From Bradyrhizobium sp. WD16 (GTDB taxonomy: Bacteria; Pseudomonadota; Alphaproteobacteria; Rhizobiales; Xanthobacteraceae), in the NCBI RefSeq assembly GCF_024181725.1, contig NZ_CP028908.1:4701501-4765500 (forward strand): DNA of 64,000 nt, given 5' to 3'. Positions 24,932 to 34,115 of this stretch are shown piece after piece (within the stretch, counting starts at the first letter, position 1; each line of letters begins with the position of its first letter). The position numbers and the translations under genes are program-made. Under the pieces are notes generated by a model. It was not told where the DNA came from, searched no databases, and saw only the letters and a program-made list of their open reading frames with translations.

Positions 24932-25882
24932 TCAGTAGCCAACTTCTCTGAGGAATTCGATCAGCGCCGCGCTGACCTCGTCGGCGCGTTCCTGCTGAAT
25001 CCAGTGACCGGCGCCGTCGATGATCAGCTTGCGCCGCAGGTTGGGCACGATCCGCTCCATGTCGGCGACGCGCTTGGCGCCGATCAGTCCGGTGACCACT
25101 TCGTCGCGCGAGCCGGCAATGAACAGCGCCGGCTGCTGGATGCGGGCGCCCTGCCAGGGCGCGGTGAGGTCCCAGTTGCGGTCGAGGTTGCGGTACCAGT
25201 TCAGTCCGCCGCGGAAGCCCGATGCACGATAATTCTCGACGAACAGCGCAAGCTCGCTGGCATCCATCCAGGGCGGCAGTGGCCGCGGCACGCCGCGATC
25301 GCCGAGAAAGCCGAGGCCAGGCTTAACAAACAGCGACATGCCGGCCTTGGCGAAGGTCTTCGAGAAGATCGCGTGCATGGTGAAATCGACATCGGCCTCG
25401 AATTCGGCTTCGGCGACGCCGGGCTGCTGGAAATACTGCCAGTAGAAGTCGTGAATGCCCTCCCTGGCCAGCGTGTCCAGCGGCCGGCCACGGCCGCGCT
25501 GCGCCGGCGGCACGCTCAGCCCCGCCACCGCGGTGAAAATGTCGGGCCGGAACAGGGCGGCATGCCAGGCGACCGGCGCGCCCCAGTCATGGCCGACGAT
25601 CACCGCCGTGTCGGCGCCGAGCGCGGCGACGAGGCCCACCATGTCGCCCACGGTGTGGAGGATCGTATAGGCCTCGACCTCGGCCGGCGCGCTGGTGCGG
25701 CCGAAGCCGCGCATGTCCGGCGCCACCGCATGATAGCCGGCCTCCGCCAGCGCCTTGAGCTGGTGACGCCAGGAATAGGATAGTTCCGGCCAGCCGTGGC
25801 AGAGCAGCACCAGCGGTCCCTGGCCCTGCTCGCGCAGGAAGATCTCGATGCCGTTGACGGCGAGGGTACGGGTTGAGGACAT
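24932..25882 (-). CDS. Alpha/beta hydrolase, epoxide-hydrolase type
   Basis: The 316-residue protein has the oxyanion motif LLCHGWPELSYSWRHQ, nucleophile D in IVGHDWGAPVAWH, cap-domain tyrosine region and catalytic histidine in GAGHWIQQERADEV. The HGWPE and GHDWG combination is that of soluble epoxide hydrolases and fluoroacetate-dehalogenase-like enzymes. The acid is in GSRDEVV. The substrate cannot be assigned. It stands alone on the minus strand. Confidence 0.85.
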   Translation of the reverse strand: MSSTRTLAVNGIEIFLREQGQGPLVLLCHGWPELSYSWRHQLKALAEAGYHAVAPDMRGFGRTSAPAEVEAYTILHTVGDMVGLVAALGADTAVIVGHDWGAPVAWHAALFRPDIFTAVAGLSVPPAQRGRGRPLDTLAREGIHDFYWQYFQQPGVAEAEFEADVDFTMHAIFSKTFAKAGMSLFVKPGLGFLGDRGVPRPLPPWMDASELALFVENYRASGFRGGLNWYRNLDRNWDLTAPWQGARIQQPALFIAGSRDEVVTGLIGAKRVADMERIVPNLRRKLIIDGAGHWIQQERADEVSAALIEFLREVGY

Positions 25883-26166
25883 CGTTATTTCCGCCTTGAT
25901 TGCCGTTTCCTGTTGATCCGATAGTTCAATCCGGCCCTAGTGTGATTTTGAATGGGGCGCCGGGCAAGCCGTCCAGCGTCGTCGCCACCGCGGTTGGGGG
26001 CGGGGTGGCCGCCGGCGTTGTTCGGGGGCAGGGCGGCTGGTAGAAGGCGGGGCCTCCGCGCGCTCCTCGGCCGGGCTCTTGCGAGTTGAACTCTCTCACC
26101 CGGAGTCCTGCCTGCAAGTGGGCTTTGGATCGGACTTCGGGACCGGAGCTTGGGACCAGACCTCGG

Positions 26167-27432
26167 ATGACACCCTTCAATCGCCCCGCATTGCTCCGCA
26201 GGCGCATCGCCCATCGGGCCCTTGGCGCGCTGCTGGTGCTGGCGTTCGTCGCCGGCCTGGTCTGCGGCAACGGTCGCAGCCTCGCCGCCAATAACAGCGT
26301 GCAGGGTGCCAAGAAGGACGAGGCCGGGCTCGAGATCGATGCGCCGACGGCGATCCTGGTCGATGCCACGAGCGGCAGCGTGCTGTTCGAGAAGAACGCC
26401 GACCAGCCGGCGGCGCCTTCCAGCATGGTCAAGCTGGCCACCGCGGAATTCGTCTTCGATCTGCTGAAGAAGGGCGAGATCAAGCCGACCGACTCCTATG
26501 CCGTGAGTGAAAACGCCTGGCGCCACGGCGGCGCGCCCGCCGGCGGGCCGACCATGTTCGCGGCGATCCACAGCCGGATCGGCGTCGAGGATCTGCTGCG
26601 CGGCCTGATCATCGACAACGGCAACGATGCCGCCATGACGCTGGCCGAAGGCATCGCCGGCAACGAGCGCGAATTCGCCGCGATGCTGACCAAGCGGACG
26701 CGCGACCTCGGCCTGACCAATTCGACCTTTGCCAACGCGTCCGGCCTCGGCGATCCCGGCAATCGCATGACGGTGCGTGATATCGCGCACCTCGCCCGGC
26801 ACATCATCCTGACCTATCCGGACTTCTACAAGCTCTACAACGAGCGTGAATTCATCTGGAATAAGATCCGCCAGCAGAATCGCAATCCGCTGCTCAATGC
26901 TTTCGCCTCCGCCGACGGACTGAGCGCCGGCTCGACCAAGGACGGTGGCTACGGCATGGCCGGTTCGGCGATCGAAAATGGCCAGCGACTGATCGTCGTG
27001 GTCAACGGCCTCGAAGATCCCGACGACCGCGTCACCGAAGCCAAGAAACTCCTCGAATGGGGGTTCCGCAATTTCGAGATCCGCAACCTGTTCGCCGCCG
27101 ACCAGGTGATCGGCCGCGCCAAGGTGTTCGGCGGCTCGAGCGGTTCGGTGGCGCTGGCGAGCCGCGAGCCGGTGGGCGTCATGGTGCAGCGGAACGGCAA
27201 CGACAAGCTGCTGGCGCGGATCAGCTATGAGGGGCCGCTGCGCGCGCCGATCGAGCCCGGCCGGCAGGTCGGCGTCGTCAGGGTCTGGCGCGGCGGCAAC
27301 CTGGCCGTCGAGGCGCCGCTTTACACCACCGAACAGATCGGGGTCGGCTCGACCCTTCGGCGCGCCTTCGACGGCGTCAGCGAATTGATGATCGGGTTCT
27401 TCCGTTCGGGGATGGCGAAGCTGAAGTCATGA
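26167..27432 (+). CDS. D-alanyl-D-alanine carboxypeptidase-family protein (PBP5/6 type) with altered motifs
   Basis: The 421-residue S11 peptidase-family protein has an N-terminal signal/anchor (ALGALLVLAFVAGLVCG), the active-site SxxK (PSSMVKLATAEF), and a C-terminal PBP5 beta domain and amphipathic end. Two catalytic motifs deviate: the usual SxN is DNGNDAA and the usual KTG is SAG (ADGLSAGSTKDGGYG). Activity is therefore uncertain. The gene is coupled to tmk by a 4-bp overlap. The ATG at 26167 is preferred to the upstream frame because it places the signal at the N-terminus. Confidence 0.85.
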   Translation: MTPFNRPALLRRRIAHRALGALLVLAFVAGLVCGNGRSLAANNSVQGAKKDEAGLEIDAPTAILVDATSGSVLFEKNADQPAAPSSMVKLATAEFVFDLLKKGEIKPTDSYAVSENAWRHGGAPAGGPTMFAAIHSRIGVEDLLRGLIIDNGNDAAMTLAEGIAGNEREFAAMLTKRTRDLGLTNSTFANASGLGDPGNRMTVRDIAHLARHIILTYPDFYKLYNEREFIWNKIRQQNRNPLLNAFASADGLSAGSTKDGGYGMAGSAIENGQRLIVVVNGLEDPDDRVTEAKKLLEWGFRNFEIRNLFAADQVIGRAKVFGGSSGSVALASREPVGVMVQRNGNDKLLARISYEGPLRAPIEPGRQVGVVRVWRGGNLAVEAPLYTTEQIGVGSTLRRAFDGVSELMIGFFRSGMAKLKS

Positions 27433-28202
27433 GAAAAGCCGCATCCCGGACATCGGCGACGACGACCGCCGCCAAATCGGCCGCCAAGTCTGCTGCCAGG
27501 TCTGCTGCCAAATCGGCCGCCACCGCAGCGTCGGCGCGCGGTCGTTTCATCACCTTCGAGGGCGGCGAGGGGGCGGGCAAGTCGACCCAGATCAAGTCTC
27601 TGGCGGATCGGCTCGCCGAGGCCAATATCCGTGCGGTCACGACCCGTGAGCCGGGCGGCTCGCCCGGTGCGGAGATCATGCGGCATCTGGTGCTGTCCGG
27701 CGTTGGCAAGGTGCTCGGCGCCGATCTCGAGACCCTGCTGTTCGCCGCGGCGCGCGCCGACCACGTCAAGCTGGTGATCGAACCGTCGTTGGCGCGCGGC
27801 GTCTGGGTGCTGTGCGACCGCTTCTCGGATTCGACGAGGGTCTACCAGGGCAGCGTCGGCCGGGTCGATCCGATGCTGATCGAGGCGCTCGATCGCGTCA
27901 CCATCGACGGCTTGCGCCCGGACCTCACCCTGGTGCTGGACGTGCCCGTTGGGATCGGGCTCGCCCGCGCCGCCCAGCGCCGCGGCGATGCCGAGCCCGA
28001 TCGCTTCGAGAGCGAGGACGTCGCCTTTCACGAGAAGCTGCGCGAGGGCTTCCGCGCCCTGACCGAGAGCGATCCGGAGCGCTGCGTGCTGGTGGACGCC
28101 AATGCCGATGCCGACACGGTGGCCTCGCGGGTGTGGCAGGCCGTGCAGGCGCGTTTTCCCGAACTGGCGCGCAAGAAACGGCGCGTGAAGGAGCGGTTGT
28201 GA
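27429..28202 (+). CDS. tmk: Thymidylate kinase with low-complexity N-terminal extension
   Basis: The 257-residue dTMP kinase has Walker A EGGEGAGKST (residues 44-53), the TREPGGSPGAE motif and LCDRFSDSTRVYQG. Residues 1-38 are a lysine/alanine/serine repeat extension (AAKSAAKSAARSAAKSAA) absent from typical 210-residue enzymes. The gene overlaps its upstream neighbour by ATGA and holB downstream by GTGA, so the three are translationally coupled. A start nearer the catalytic core cannot be excluded, but no ATG is available before the P-loop. Confidence 0.92.
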   Translation: MRKAASRTSATTTAAKSAAKSAARSAAKSAATAASARGRFITFEGGEGAGKSTQIKSLADRLAEANIRAVTTREPGGSPGAEIMRHLVLSGVGKVLGADLETLLFAAARADHVKLVIEPSLARGVWVLCDRFSDSTRVYQGSVGRVDPMLIEALDRVTIDGLRPDLTLVLDVPVGIGLARAAQRRGDAEPDRFESEDVAFHEKLREGFRALTESDPERCVLVDANADADTVASRVWQAVQARFPELARKKRRVKERL

Positions 28203-29236
28203 GCGGTCGGGGCGAGGACGTGAGCGAAACCCGCGCGCCGCGCCAGACCGTGGTGCTGTTCGGCCATGACGAGGCCGAAACGGCGCTGCTCGCCGCATAT
28301 CGCAGCGGCCGCATTCCCCACGCCTGGCTGATCGGCGGGCCCAAGGGCATCGGCAAGGCGACGCTGGCCTATCGCATGGCGCGGTTCGTGCTGGCGCATC
28401 CCGACCCGGCAACGCCAGCCGTGCAGGGGGCCGCCAGTCTCGCCGTCGACGAGAGCGACGCTGCGGCGCGCCGCATCGCCACCGGCAGCCATGGCGGCCT
28501 GTTGGTGCTCGAGCGCAGCGCCAACGACAAGGGCGTGCTGCGCACGGTAATCACCGTCGACGAGACCCGCGAGACGATTGCATTCTTCGGCTCGACCGCC
28601 GGCACCGAAGGCTGGCGGGTGTGCATCGTCGACACCGTGGACGAACTCAACGCCAACGCCGCCAACGCGCTGCTCAAGATCCTGGAAGAGCCGCCGGAGC
28701 GTTCATTGTTCCTGCTGGTGAGCCATTCCCCGGCGCGGGTGCTGCCGACCATCCAGTCCCGCTGTCGCCGGTTGCCGCTGCGCCCGTTGTCGGTCGCGGA
28801 CGTGCGCCGCGCCGTCGCCGCCAGCGCCGGCCTCGACCTCGATGATCCGGAACTCGCGGCCGCGGCGGAGGTCGCCGAAGGCAGTGCCGGGCGGGCTCTG
28901 ATGCTGATCGGCGGCGAAGCTCTCGGGCTGACCCAGCGGACCCGCGCGGCGCTGGAAGTGCTGCCGCGCCTCGATTACCGGGCCCTCCACGTCCTCGGCG
29001 ATGCCCTCGGCGGCACCGACCGCGCGGCGCTGGCCGCCTTTATGGATGCGATTGAGCGTTGGGTGAGTGAACGACTGCAAGTTTCTGATCCAAATGAACA
29101 ATTGCCTCGGCTTGCGCGCCTCTCGGAGGTGTGGGAAAAGATCAGCCGCGCGGCCCGCGATGCCGAATCCTACAATCTCGAGCGCAAACCGCTGGTGTTT
29201 TCGGCCTTCAGCATGCTGTCTGAAGCGATGCGCTGA
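28199..29236 (+). CDS. holB: DNA polymerase III delta' subunit
   Basis: The 345-residue AAA+ clamp-loader subunit starts at a GTG overlapping the tmk stop; a second GTG at 28220 is equally near. Motifs include AWLIGGPKGIGKATLAYRMA (P-loop), EGWRVCIVDTVDELNANAAN with ALLKILEEPPERSLFLLVSH, and the sensor region. The zinc-binding cysteines of the enterobacterial protein are absent, as in relatives. It loads the sliding clamp in the replisome. The tmk-holB-metG-tatD order is a conserved alphaproteobacterial arrangement. Confidence 0.92.
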   Translation: MSGRGEDVSETRAPRQTVVLFGHDEAETALLAAYRSGRIPHAWLIGGPKGIGKATLAYRMARFVLAHPDPATPAVQGAASLAVDESDAAARRIATGSHGGLLVLERSANDKGVLRTVITVDETRETIAFFGSTAGTEGWRVCIVDTVDELNANAANALLKILEEPPERSLFLLVSHSPARVLPTIQSRCRRLPLRPLSVADVRRAVAASAGLDLDDPELAAAAEVAEGSAGRALMLIGGEALGLTQRTRAALEVLPRLDYRALHVLGDALGGTDRAALAAFMDAIERWVSERLQVSDPNEQLPRLARLSEVWEKISRAARDAESYNLERKPLVFSAFSMLSEAMR

Positions 29237-29387
29237 TCGGCCGGGCCTGGTCCCTAAGCCGGCGCCGCGCCGCGGACGACCATGCAAGGTGCGACCACGA
29301 AACGGGCTCGACCGGCCCCGAATTCGCCGGCAAAGATCGGGTCCGACGACCCACCACCTGACGGCCGTATGAAAGGCATTCGCGACG

Positions 29388-30944
29388 ATGGCGAACGCGA
29401 CGAGTTCCAATTCCTTCTACATCACGACGGCGATCTCCTATCCGAACGGCGCGCCGCATATCGGCCACGCCTATGAGGCGATCGCCACCGACGCGCTGGC
29501 CCGCTTCCAGCGGCTCGACGGCAAGGACGTGTTCTTCCTGACCGGTACCGACGAGCACGGCCTGAAGATGATCCAGACGGCGCAGAAGGAAGCGCTGACC
29601 CCGGCGGAGCTCGCCGTCCGCAACGCCGCGCGTTTCAAGGAGATGGACGAGCGGCTGAACGTCTCGTTCGATCGCTTCATCCGCACCTCGGAGCCGGCGC
29701 ACCACCGCTCGGTCCAGGCGGTCTGGGAACGCATGGCCAAGGCCGGCGACATCTATCTCGACAGCTATGCCGGGTGGTATTCGGTGCGCGACGAGGCCTA
29801 TTACGCCGAGGAGGAGACCGTCGTCGGCGAGGACAAGGTGCGCCGTGGCCCGCAGGGCACGCCGGTCGAATGGGTCGAGGAGAAGAGCTATTTCTTTCGC
29901 CTGTCCGCCTATCAGGACAAGCTGCTCAAGCTCTACGAGAGCCAGCCCGATTTCATCGGCCCCGACAGCCGCCGCAACGAGGTGATCAGCTTCGTCAGGA
30001 GCGGTCTGAAGGACCTGTCGGTGTCGCGCACCACCTTCGATTGGGGCGTCAAGGTGCCGGGCGATCCGGAGCACGTGATGTATGTCTGGGTCGACGCCTT
30101 GACCAACTACATCACCGGCGTCGGCTTCCCCGACGAGGACGATCCGCGCTGGCACTACTGGCCGGCGGACGTGCACATCATCGGCAAGGACATCATCCGC
30201 TTCCATGCGGTGTACTGGCCGGCCTTCCTGATGTCGGCCGGCATTCCGGTGCAGAAGCGGGTCTATGCCCACGGCTTCCTGTTCAACCGCGGCGAGAAGA
30301 TGTCGAAGTCGGTCGGCAACGTGGTCGATCCCTTCGCGTTGACCGAGCAATACGGCGTCGACCAGTTGCGCTATTTTCTGCTGCGCGAGGTGCCGTTCGG
30401 CCAGGACGGCAGCTACAGCCACGAGGCGATCGTCGCCCGCACCAATGCCGATCTCGCCAACGATCTCGGCAATCTGGCGCAGCGCTCCCTGACCATGGTC
30501 GCCAGGCAGTATGGCGGGCAGGTGCCGACCCCCGGCGCCTTCAGCGACAGCGACAAGGCGATCCTGGCCCAGGCCGACGCCATGCTCGGCCAGGCCCGCA
30601 CCGCCATGGCGACCCAGCAGATCCATGTGGCGTTGAACGCGATCTGGGCAGTGGTCGCCGAGGCCAACCGCTATTTTGCCGGCGAGGCGCCGTGGGCGCT
30701 GGCCAAGACCGATCCGCCGCGTCAGGCGACGGTGCTCTATGTGACGGCGGACGTGGTGCGCAAGGTCGCCATCCTGGCGCAGCCCTTCATTCCGGCCTCC
30801 GCCGCCAGGCTGCTCGACATCCTCGGCATCGCGCTTGAGGCCCGCAGCTTCGCCGCGCTCGCCGGGCGCATCGCGCCGGGCAGCACGCTGCCGCCGCCAT
30901 CGCCGGTGTTCCCGCGCTATGTCGAGCCCGCCGAGAGCAAGTGA
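29388..30944 (+). CDS. metG: Methionyl-tRNA synthetase
   Basis: The 518-residue class I synthetase has HIGH at residues 24-27 ([11 protein letters not shown]) and KMSKS at 304-308. It has an anticodon-binding helical domain but no C-terminal tRNA-binding appendix and no zinc-binding cysteines in the connective region, the short form usual in alphaproteobacteria. It charges tRNA-Met in the cytosol. It is adjacent to tatD, whose start overlaps its stop. Confidence 0.95.
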   Translation: MANATSSNSFYITTAISYPNGAPHIGHAYEAIATDALARFQRLDGKDVFFLTGTDEHGLKMIQTAQKEALTPAELAVRNAARFKEMDERLNVSFDRFIRTSEPAHHRSVQAVWERMAKAGDIYLDSYAGWYSVRDEAYYAEEETVVGEDKVRRGPQGTPVEWVEEKSYFFRLSAYQDKLLKLYESQPDFIGPDSRRNEVISFVRSGLKDLSVSRTTFDWGVKVPGDPEHVMYVWVDALTNYITGVGFPDEDDPRWHYWPADVHIIGKDIIRFHAVYWPAFLMSAGIPVQKRVYAHGFLFNRGEKMSKSVGNVVDPFALTEQYGVDQLRYFLLREVPFGQDGSYSHEAIVARTNADLANDLGNLAQRSLTMVARQYGGQVPTPGAFSDSDKAILAQADAMLGQARTAMATQQIHVALNAIWAVVAEANRYFAGEAPWALAKTDPPRQATVLYVTADVVRKVAILAQPFIPASAARLLDILGIALEARSFAALAGRIAPGSTLPPPSPVFPRYVEPAESK

Positions 30945-31720
30945 TGCTGGTCGATAGTCACTGCCACCTCGATTTTCCCGACTTCGCCGAGGATCTCGAC
31001 GGCCTCGTCGCGCGCGCCACGGCGGCGGGCGTCGGCCGGATGGTCACGATCTCGACGCGGGTGAAGCGCCTGCCGGCGCTCATCGCCATCGCCGAGCGTT
31101 ATGATGATGTCTACTGCTCGGTCGGGACCCATCCGCTCCATGTCGACGAGGAAGACGGCATCAGCGCGCAGGAACTGATCGACCTGACGCGGCATCCCAA
31201 GGTCGTGGCGCTGGGCGAGGCGGGGCTCGACAACCACTACGATCTCGGCTCGCCCGCGGCGCAGGAGCGCGGCTTTCGCGCCCATATCGCCGCGGCCCGT
31301 GCCACCGGCCTGCCGCTGGTGATTCACACGCGAGACGCCGACGAGGCGTGCGGGCACATCCTCGACGAGGAAATGGCCAAGGGACCTTTCCGCGCCGTGC
31401 TGCATTGCTACACCGGAGGACGCGAACTGGCGATGAAGGCGATCGGGCTCGGCCTGTCGATCTCCTTCACCGGCATTCTCACCTTCAAGAATTCGCAGGC
31501 CTTGCGCGACCTCGCCGCCGAACTGCCCGCCGACCGCATCATGGTGGAGACCGACTCGCCCTATCTCGCCCCCGGCAAATTTCGCGGCAAGCGCAACGAG
31601 CCGGCCTATGTGGTCGAGACCGCCAGGCTGCTGGCTGAAGTCCGTGGCGTCAGCTTCGAGGAGATCGCGCGCCAGACCACCGAGAATTTCTTCCGGCTGT
31701 TCAGCAAGGTGCCCGCATGA
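30944..31720 (+). CDS. TatD-family metal-dependent hydrolase/DNase
   Basis: The 258-residue protein has the full TatD metal-site series: DSHCHLDF, GTHPLHV, LGEAGLDNHYD, LVIHTRDAD, HCYTGG and VETDSPYLAP. The ATG at 30944 overlaps the metG stop by one base; a GTG three bases earlier is in frame. Enzymes of this group have 3'-5' exonuclease activity and act on damaged DNA. It is followed with a 4-bp overlap by the metallo-beta-lactamase-fold gene. Confidence 0.93.
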   Translation: MLVDSHCHLDFPDFAEDLDGLVARATAAGVGRMVTISTRVKRLPALIAIAERYDDVYCSVGTHPLHVDEEDGISAQELIDLTRHPKVVALGEAGLDNHYDLGSPAAQERGFRAHIAAARATGLPLVIHTRDADEACGHILDEEMAKGPFRAVLHCYTGGRELAMKAIGLGLSISFTGILTFKNSQALRDLAAELPADRIMVETDSPYLAPGKFRGKRNEPAYVVETARLLAEVRGVSFEEIARQTTENFFRLFSKVPA

Positions 31721-32520
31721 CGACGACGCTGACGATCCTCGGCTGCGGTTCGTCGGCCGGGGTGCCGCGGCCGGCCCTGGGCTGGGGCGCCTGCGATCCC
31801 AACAATCCGAAGAATCGCCGGCTGCGCTGCTCGCTGCTGGTGGAGAAGCGCTCGGCCGACGGCGTGACGCGCATCGTGATCGACACGTCGCCCGACCTGC
31901 GCGAACAGCTGATCGCGACGGCCGTCGCTCATATCGATGCGGTGTTCCTGACCCATGAGCATGCCGACCAGACCCACGGCATCGACGACCTGCGCTCGGT
32001 GGTGCTGCACCAGCGCGCCCGCATCCCGGTCTATCTCAACCAGTCGACCTCCAAGGATATCCTGAGCCGCTTCTCCTATTGCTTCGTCTCGCCGCCGGGC
32101 AGCGATTATCCGCCGATCCTGACCAGTCTGCCGATCGAGGCGGGCGAGAGCCGGACCATCGTCGGCAAGGGCGGGGAGCTGACCTTGAGCGCCTTCCTGG
32201 TCCAGCACGGCAACATTCCGGCGCTCGGCTATCGGATCGGCAACGCGGCGTATTCGCCGGACCTCAACGACATTCCACCCGAGTCGTGGCCGGCGCTGGA
32301 AAATCTCGATCTGTGGATCGTCGACGGGCTGCGCTATGCGCCGCATCCCAGCCATTTCAGCGTCGACGACGCGCTCGACTGGATCGCCCGCTTCAAGCCG
32401 CGGCGCGCCGTCATCACCAACCTGCATTCCGACCTCGATTACGAGGTGCTGCGCCAGCAGCTGCCCGAGGGCGTGGTGCCCGCCTATGACGGGCTGCAGC
32501 TGACGCTCGACGAGGGCTGA
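31717..32520 (+). CDS. Metallo-beta-lactamase-fold hydrolase (PhnP-like)
   Basis: The 267-residue protein has the metal motif FLTHEHADQTHGIDDLR and a C-terminal HSDLDY histidine. The N-terminal GCGSSAGVPRPALGWGACDP is that of the PhnP/cyclic-phosphodiesterase group. It is the last gene of the block beginning with the PBP-like gene. A phosphodiesterase role on small cyclic nucleotides or RNA ends is inferred from family only. It overlaps tatD by ATGA. Confidence 0.88.
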   Translation: MTTTLTILGCGSSAGVPRPALGWGACDPNNPKNRRLRCSLLVEKRSADGVTRIVIDTSPDLREQLIATAVAHIDAVFLTHEHADQTHGIDDLRSVVLHQRARIPVYLNQSTSKDILSRFSYCFVSPPGSDYPPILTSLPIEAGESRTIVGKGGELTLSAFLVQHGNIPALGYRIGNAAYSPDLNDIPPESWPALENLDLWIVDGLRYAPHPSHFSVDDALDWIARFKPRRAVITNLHSDLDYEVLRQQLPEGVVPAYDGLQLTLDEG

Positions 32521-32609
32521 GCGGGGACTGCTCCCCTGGCCATCCACGACCTGCGTTGCTGGAGCGCTGTCAAGACGTGGATGCTGGCGGCAAGCGCGGG
32601 CATCACGAC

Positions 32610-33200
32610 TCACGACGCGCAGCGCGGAATTTCGGTGGCCACCGCACGATCGGGCGCGATGCTGCGCAGGTCGACGTCGCGTGCCAGGGTGACGTAGCTG
32701 CCGGTCTCCGAGGTGCGCAGATAGCTGGTGAAGATGATCGCGGCGCCGCCGATCTCTTCGGTGCTGCAGGCCTGCGGGCGTACCGAGATCGACAGCGAGC
32801 CGTGATCGCCGGCCTTCTTGCGCTCGAGCAGCGCGGCACGGAAGGCATTGAGACGCGCGACATCGGCATCGTCGAGGCTATAGGCGTAGATCCGGCTCGC
32901 CGCATCGGCCTCGCCGGCGAGTTCGCCGACATCCGGCAGTTCGCGCAGCACGAAATCCTGCGCCTCCTCGGCCGAGCGGCCGACCTTGACCGCGATGCGC
33001 AGCGCAACGCCGCGCGGCAGCGGCTTGAGGCTCTTCGGCAGCTTGATCGCGGCCCGCAATTGCGCCGGATCGCTGGTCTGGAAATCGACCCGCGCCAACC
33101 TGACCATCGACGTGACCGGCATGTGGCCGCAGCCGGCGAGGGCGAGGGCGGCTGCGCAACAGAACAGGCGGGTTGCGGATCTGGCGGCGCGGGGGCGCAC
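32610..33200 (-). CDS. Conserved lipoprotein of unknown function
   Basis: The 196-residue protein starts at GTG 33200 with GGAG upstream. It has a short lipoprotein signal ending LALAGC, placing the acylated cysteine near residue 25. The rest is a soluble beta-rich domain (MVRLARVDFQTSDPAQLR, GVALRIAVKVGRS). I do not recognise a characterised family. It is divergent from the DUF2975/HTH pair across a 74-bp shared promoter region. Likely outer-membrane or periplasmic-face location. Confidence 0.75.
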   Translation of the reverse strand: MRPRAARSATRLFCCAAALALAGCGHMPVTSMVRLARVDFQTSDPAQLRAAIKLPKSLKPLPRGVALRIAVKVGRSAEEAQDFVLRELPDVGELAGEADAASRIYAYSLDDADVARLNAFRAALLERKKAGDHGSLSISVRPQACSTEEIGGAAIIFTSYLRTSETGSYVTLARDVDLRSIAPDRAVATEIPRCAS

Positions 33201-33274
33201 GGAATCTCCATATTGACGAGAAGAAATTATCGTGTAATGATAATAAATCATCGCGTCAATGAGGTCGCCTGATC
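33201..33274. promoter_or_regulatory. Divergent promoter region
   Basis: This AT-rich gap has TTGACG at 33213-33218 and its complement CGTCAA at 33256-33261, giving a possible -35 box on each strand about 40 bp apart, with the dyad TTATCGTGTAATGATAA between them. The arrangement suggests overlapping divergent promoters with a common operator, perhaps for the downstream HTH protein. Coordinates of the boxes are approximate. Confidence 0.35.
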
Positions 33275-33832
33275 ATGACTGAAGTTCTGACTGCAACTGC
33301 CTCTTCCGGCCGCCTGCGCCGCTTCTCCCGGGCCATGGCCGCGGTGACGACGGTCGGCACCGTCCTGATCGCCATCGCCATGGTCCTCGTCTTCTTCATT
33401 CCGGACTGGACGCGGACATTTCTGATCGCCCGCGTCGGCCAGCCGGGTGCCGGCCTGCCGCTGACGCCCGGCCGCCTCATCGCCGGCGCGGCGGTGACGG
33501 CGGTGCCGATCGGCGTGATGCTCTATGGTCTGTGGCAGGCGCGCGCGCTGTTTCGCGACTTCGCCGAGGGCCGCGTCTTCACCCGCGACAGCGCGCGGCG
33601 GCTGCATCTCTTCGCCGGCGCGGTGCTGGCCCAGGCGGTGCTCGGGCCGGCGTCGTCGACCGGTCTGCTGCTCGCCTTCACCTTGAGCAATCCGCCCGGC
33701 CAGCGGCTGCTCGGCATCACCTTGAGCGTCAACGACTACGTCGCGCTGATCGTCGGCGGCGTGCTGCTGGCGATCTCCTGGGTGATGGTCGAGGCGGCGC
33801 GCATCGCCGACGAGCACGCCCGTTTCGTCTGA
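33275..33832 (+). CDS. DUF2975-family membrane protein
   Basis: The 185-residue protein has four hydrophobic segments (about residues 25-45, 75-95, 115-135 and 155-175) and the typical motif FRDFAEGRVFTRDSARRL between the second and third. DUF2975 proteins are usually paired with a small XRE regulator, as here after 12 bp. Function unknown, possibly a membrane sensor or antagonist of its regulator. Confidence 0.85.
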   Translation: MTEVLTATASSGRLRRFSRAMAAVTTVGTVLIAIAMVLVFFIPDWTRTFLIARVGQPGAGLPLTPGRLIAGAAVTAVPIGVMLYGLWQARALFRDFAEGRVFTRDSARRLHLFAGAVLAQAVLGPASSTGLLLAFTLSNPPGQRLLGITLSVNDYVALIVGGVLLAISWVMVEAARIADEHARFV

Positions 33833-33844
33833 GGCAGATTTGGA

Positions 33845-34096
33845 ATGGCGATCGTCGTCAATCTCGATGTCATGCTGGCGCGGCGCAAGATGCGCTCCAA
33901 GGAGCTCGCCGAGCGCATCGGCATCACCGAGCAGAACGTCTCGCTCTTGAAGTCCGGCAAGGTCAAAGGCATCCGCTTCGATACGCTCGAGCGGATATGT
34001 GCCGTGCTCGACTGTCAGCCCGGCGACATCCTCGAATATCGCGCCGATACGGACGAGCGCGGCGACGATACGACGACGCGGTCCGCCGGCCACTGA
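33845..34096 (+). CDS. Small XRE/Cro-type HTH regulator (YozG-like)
   Basis: The 83-residue protein is almost entirely one helix-turn-helix domain (LARRKMRSKELAERIGITEQ then NVSLLKSGKVKGIRFDTLER), ending in an acidic low-complexity tail. It pairs with the upstream DUF2975 gene in the manner widely seen in bacteria. It probably autoregulates the pair through the dyad in the divergent promoter. ATG preceded by a weak ribosome site. Confidence 0.88.
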   Translation: MAIVVNLDVMLARRKMRSKELAERIGITEQNVSLLKSGKVKGIRFDTLERICAVLDCQPGDILEYRADTDERGDDTTTRSAGH

Positions 34097-34115
34097 GCGA
34101 GGCCGGCGCGCCCGC

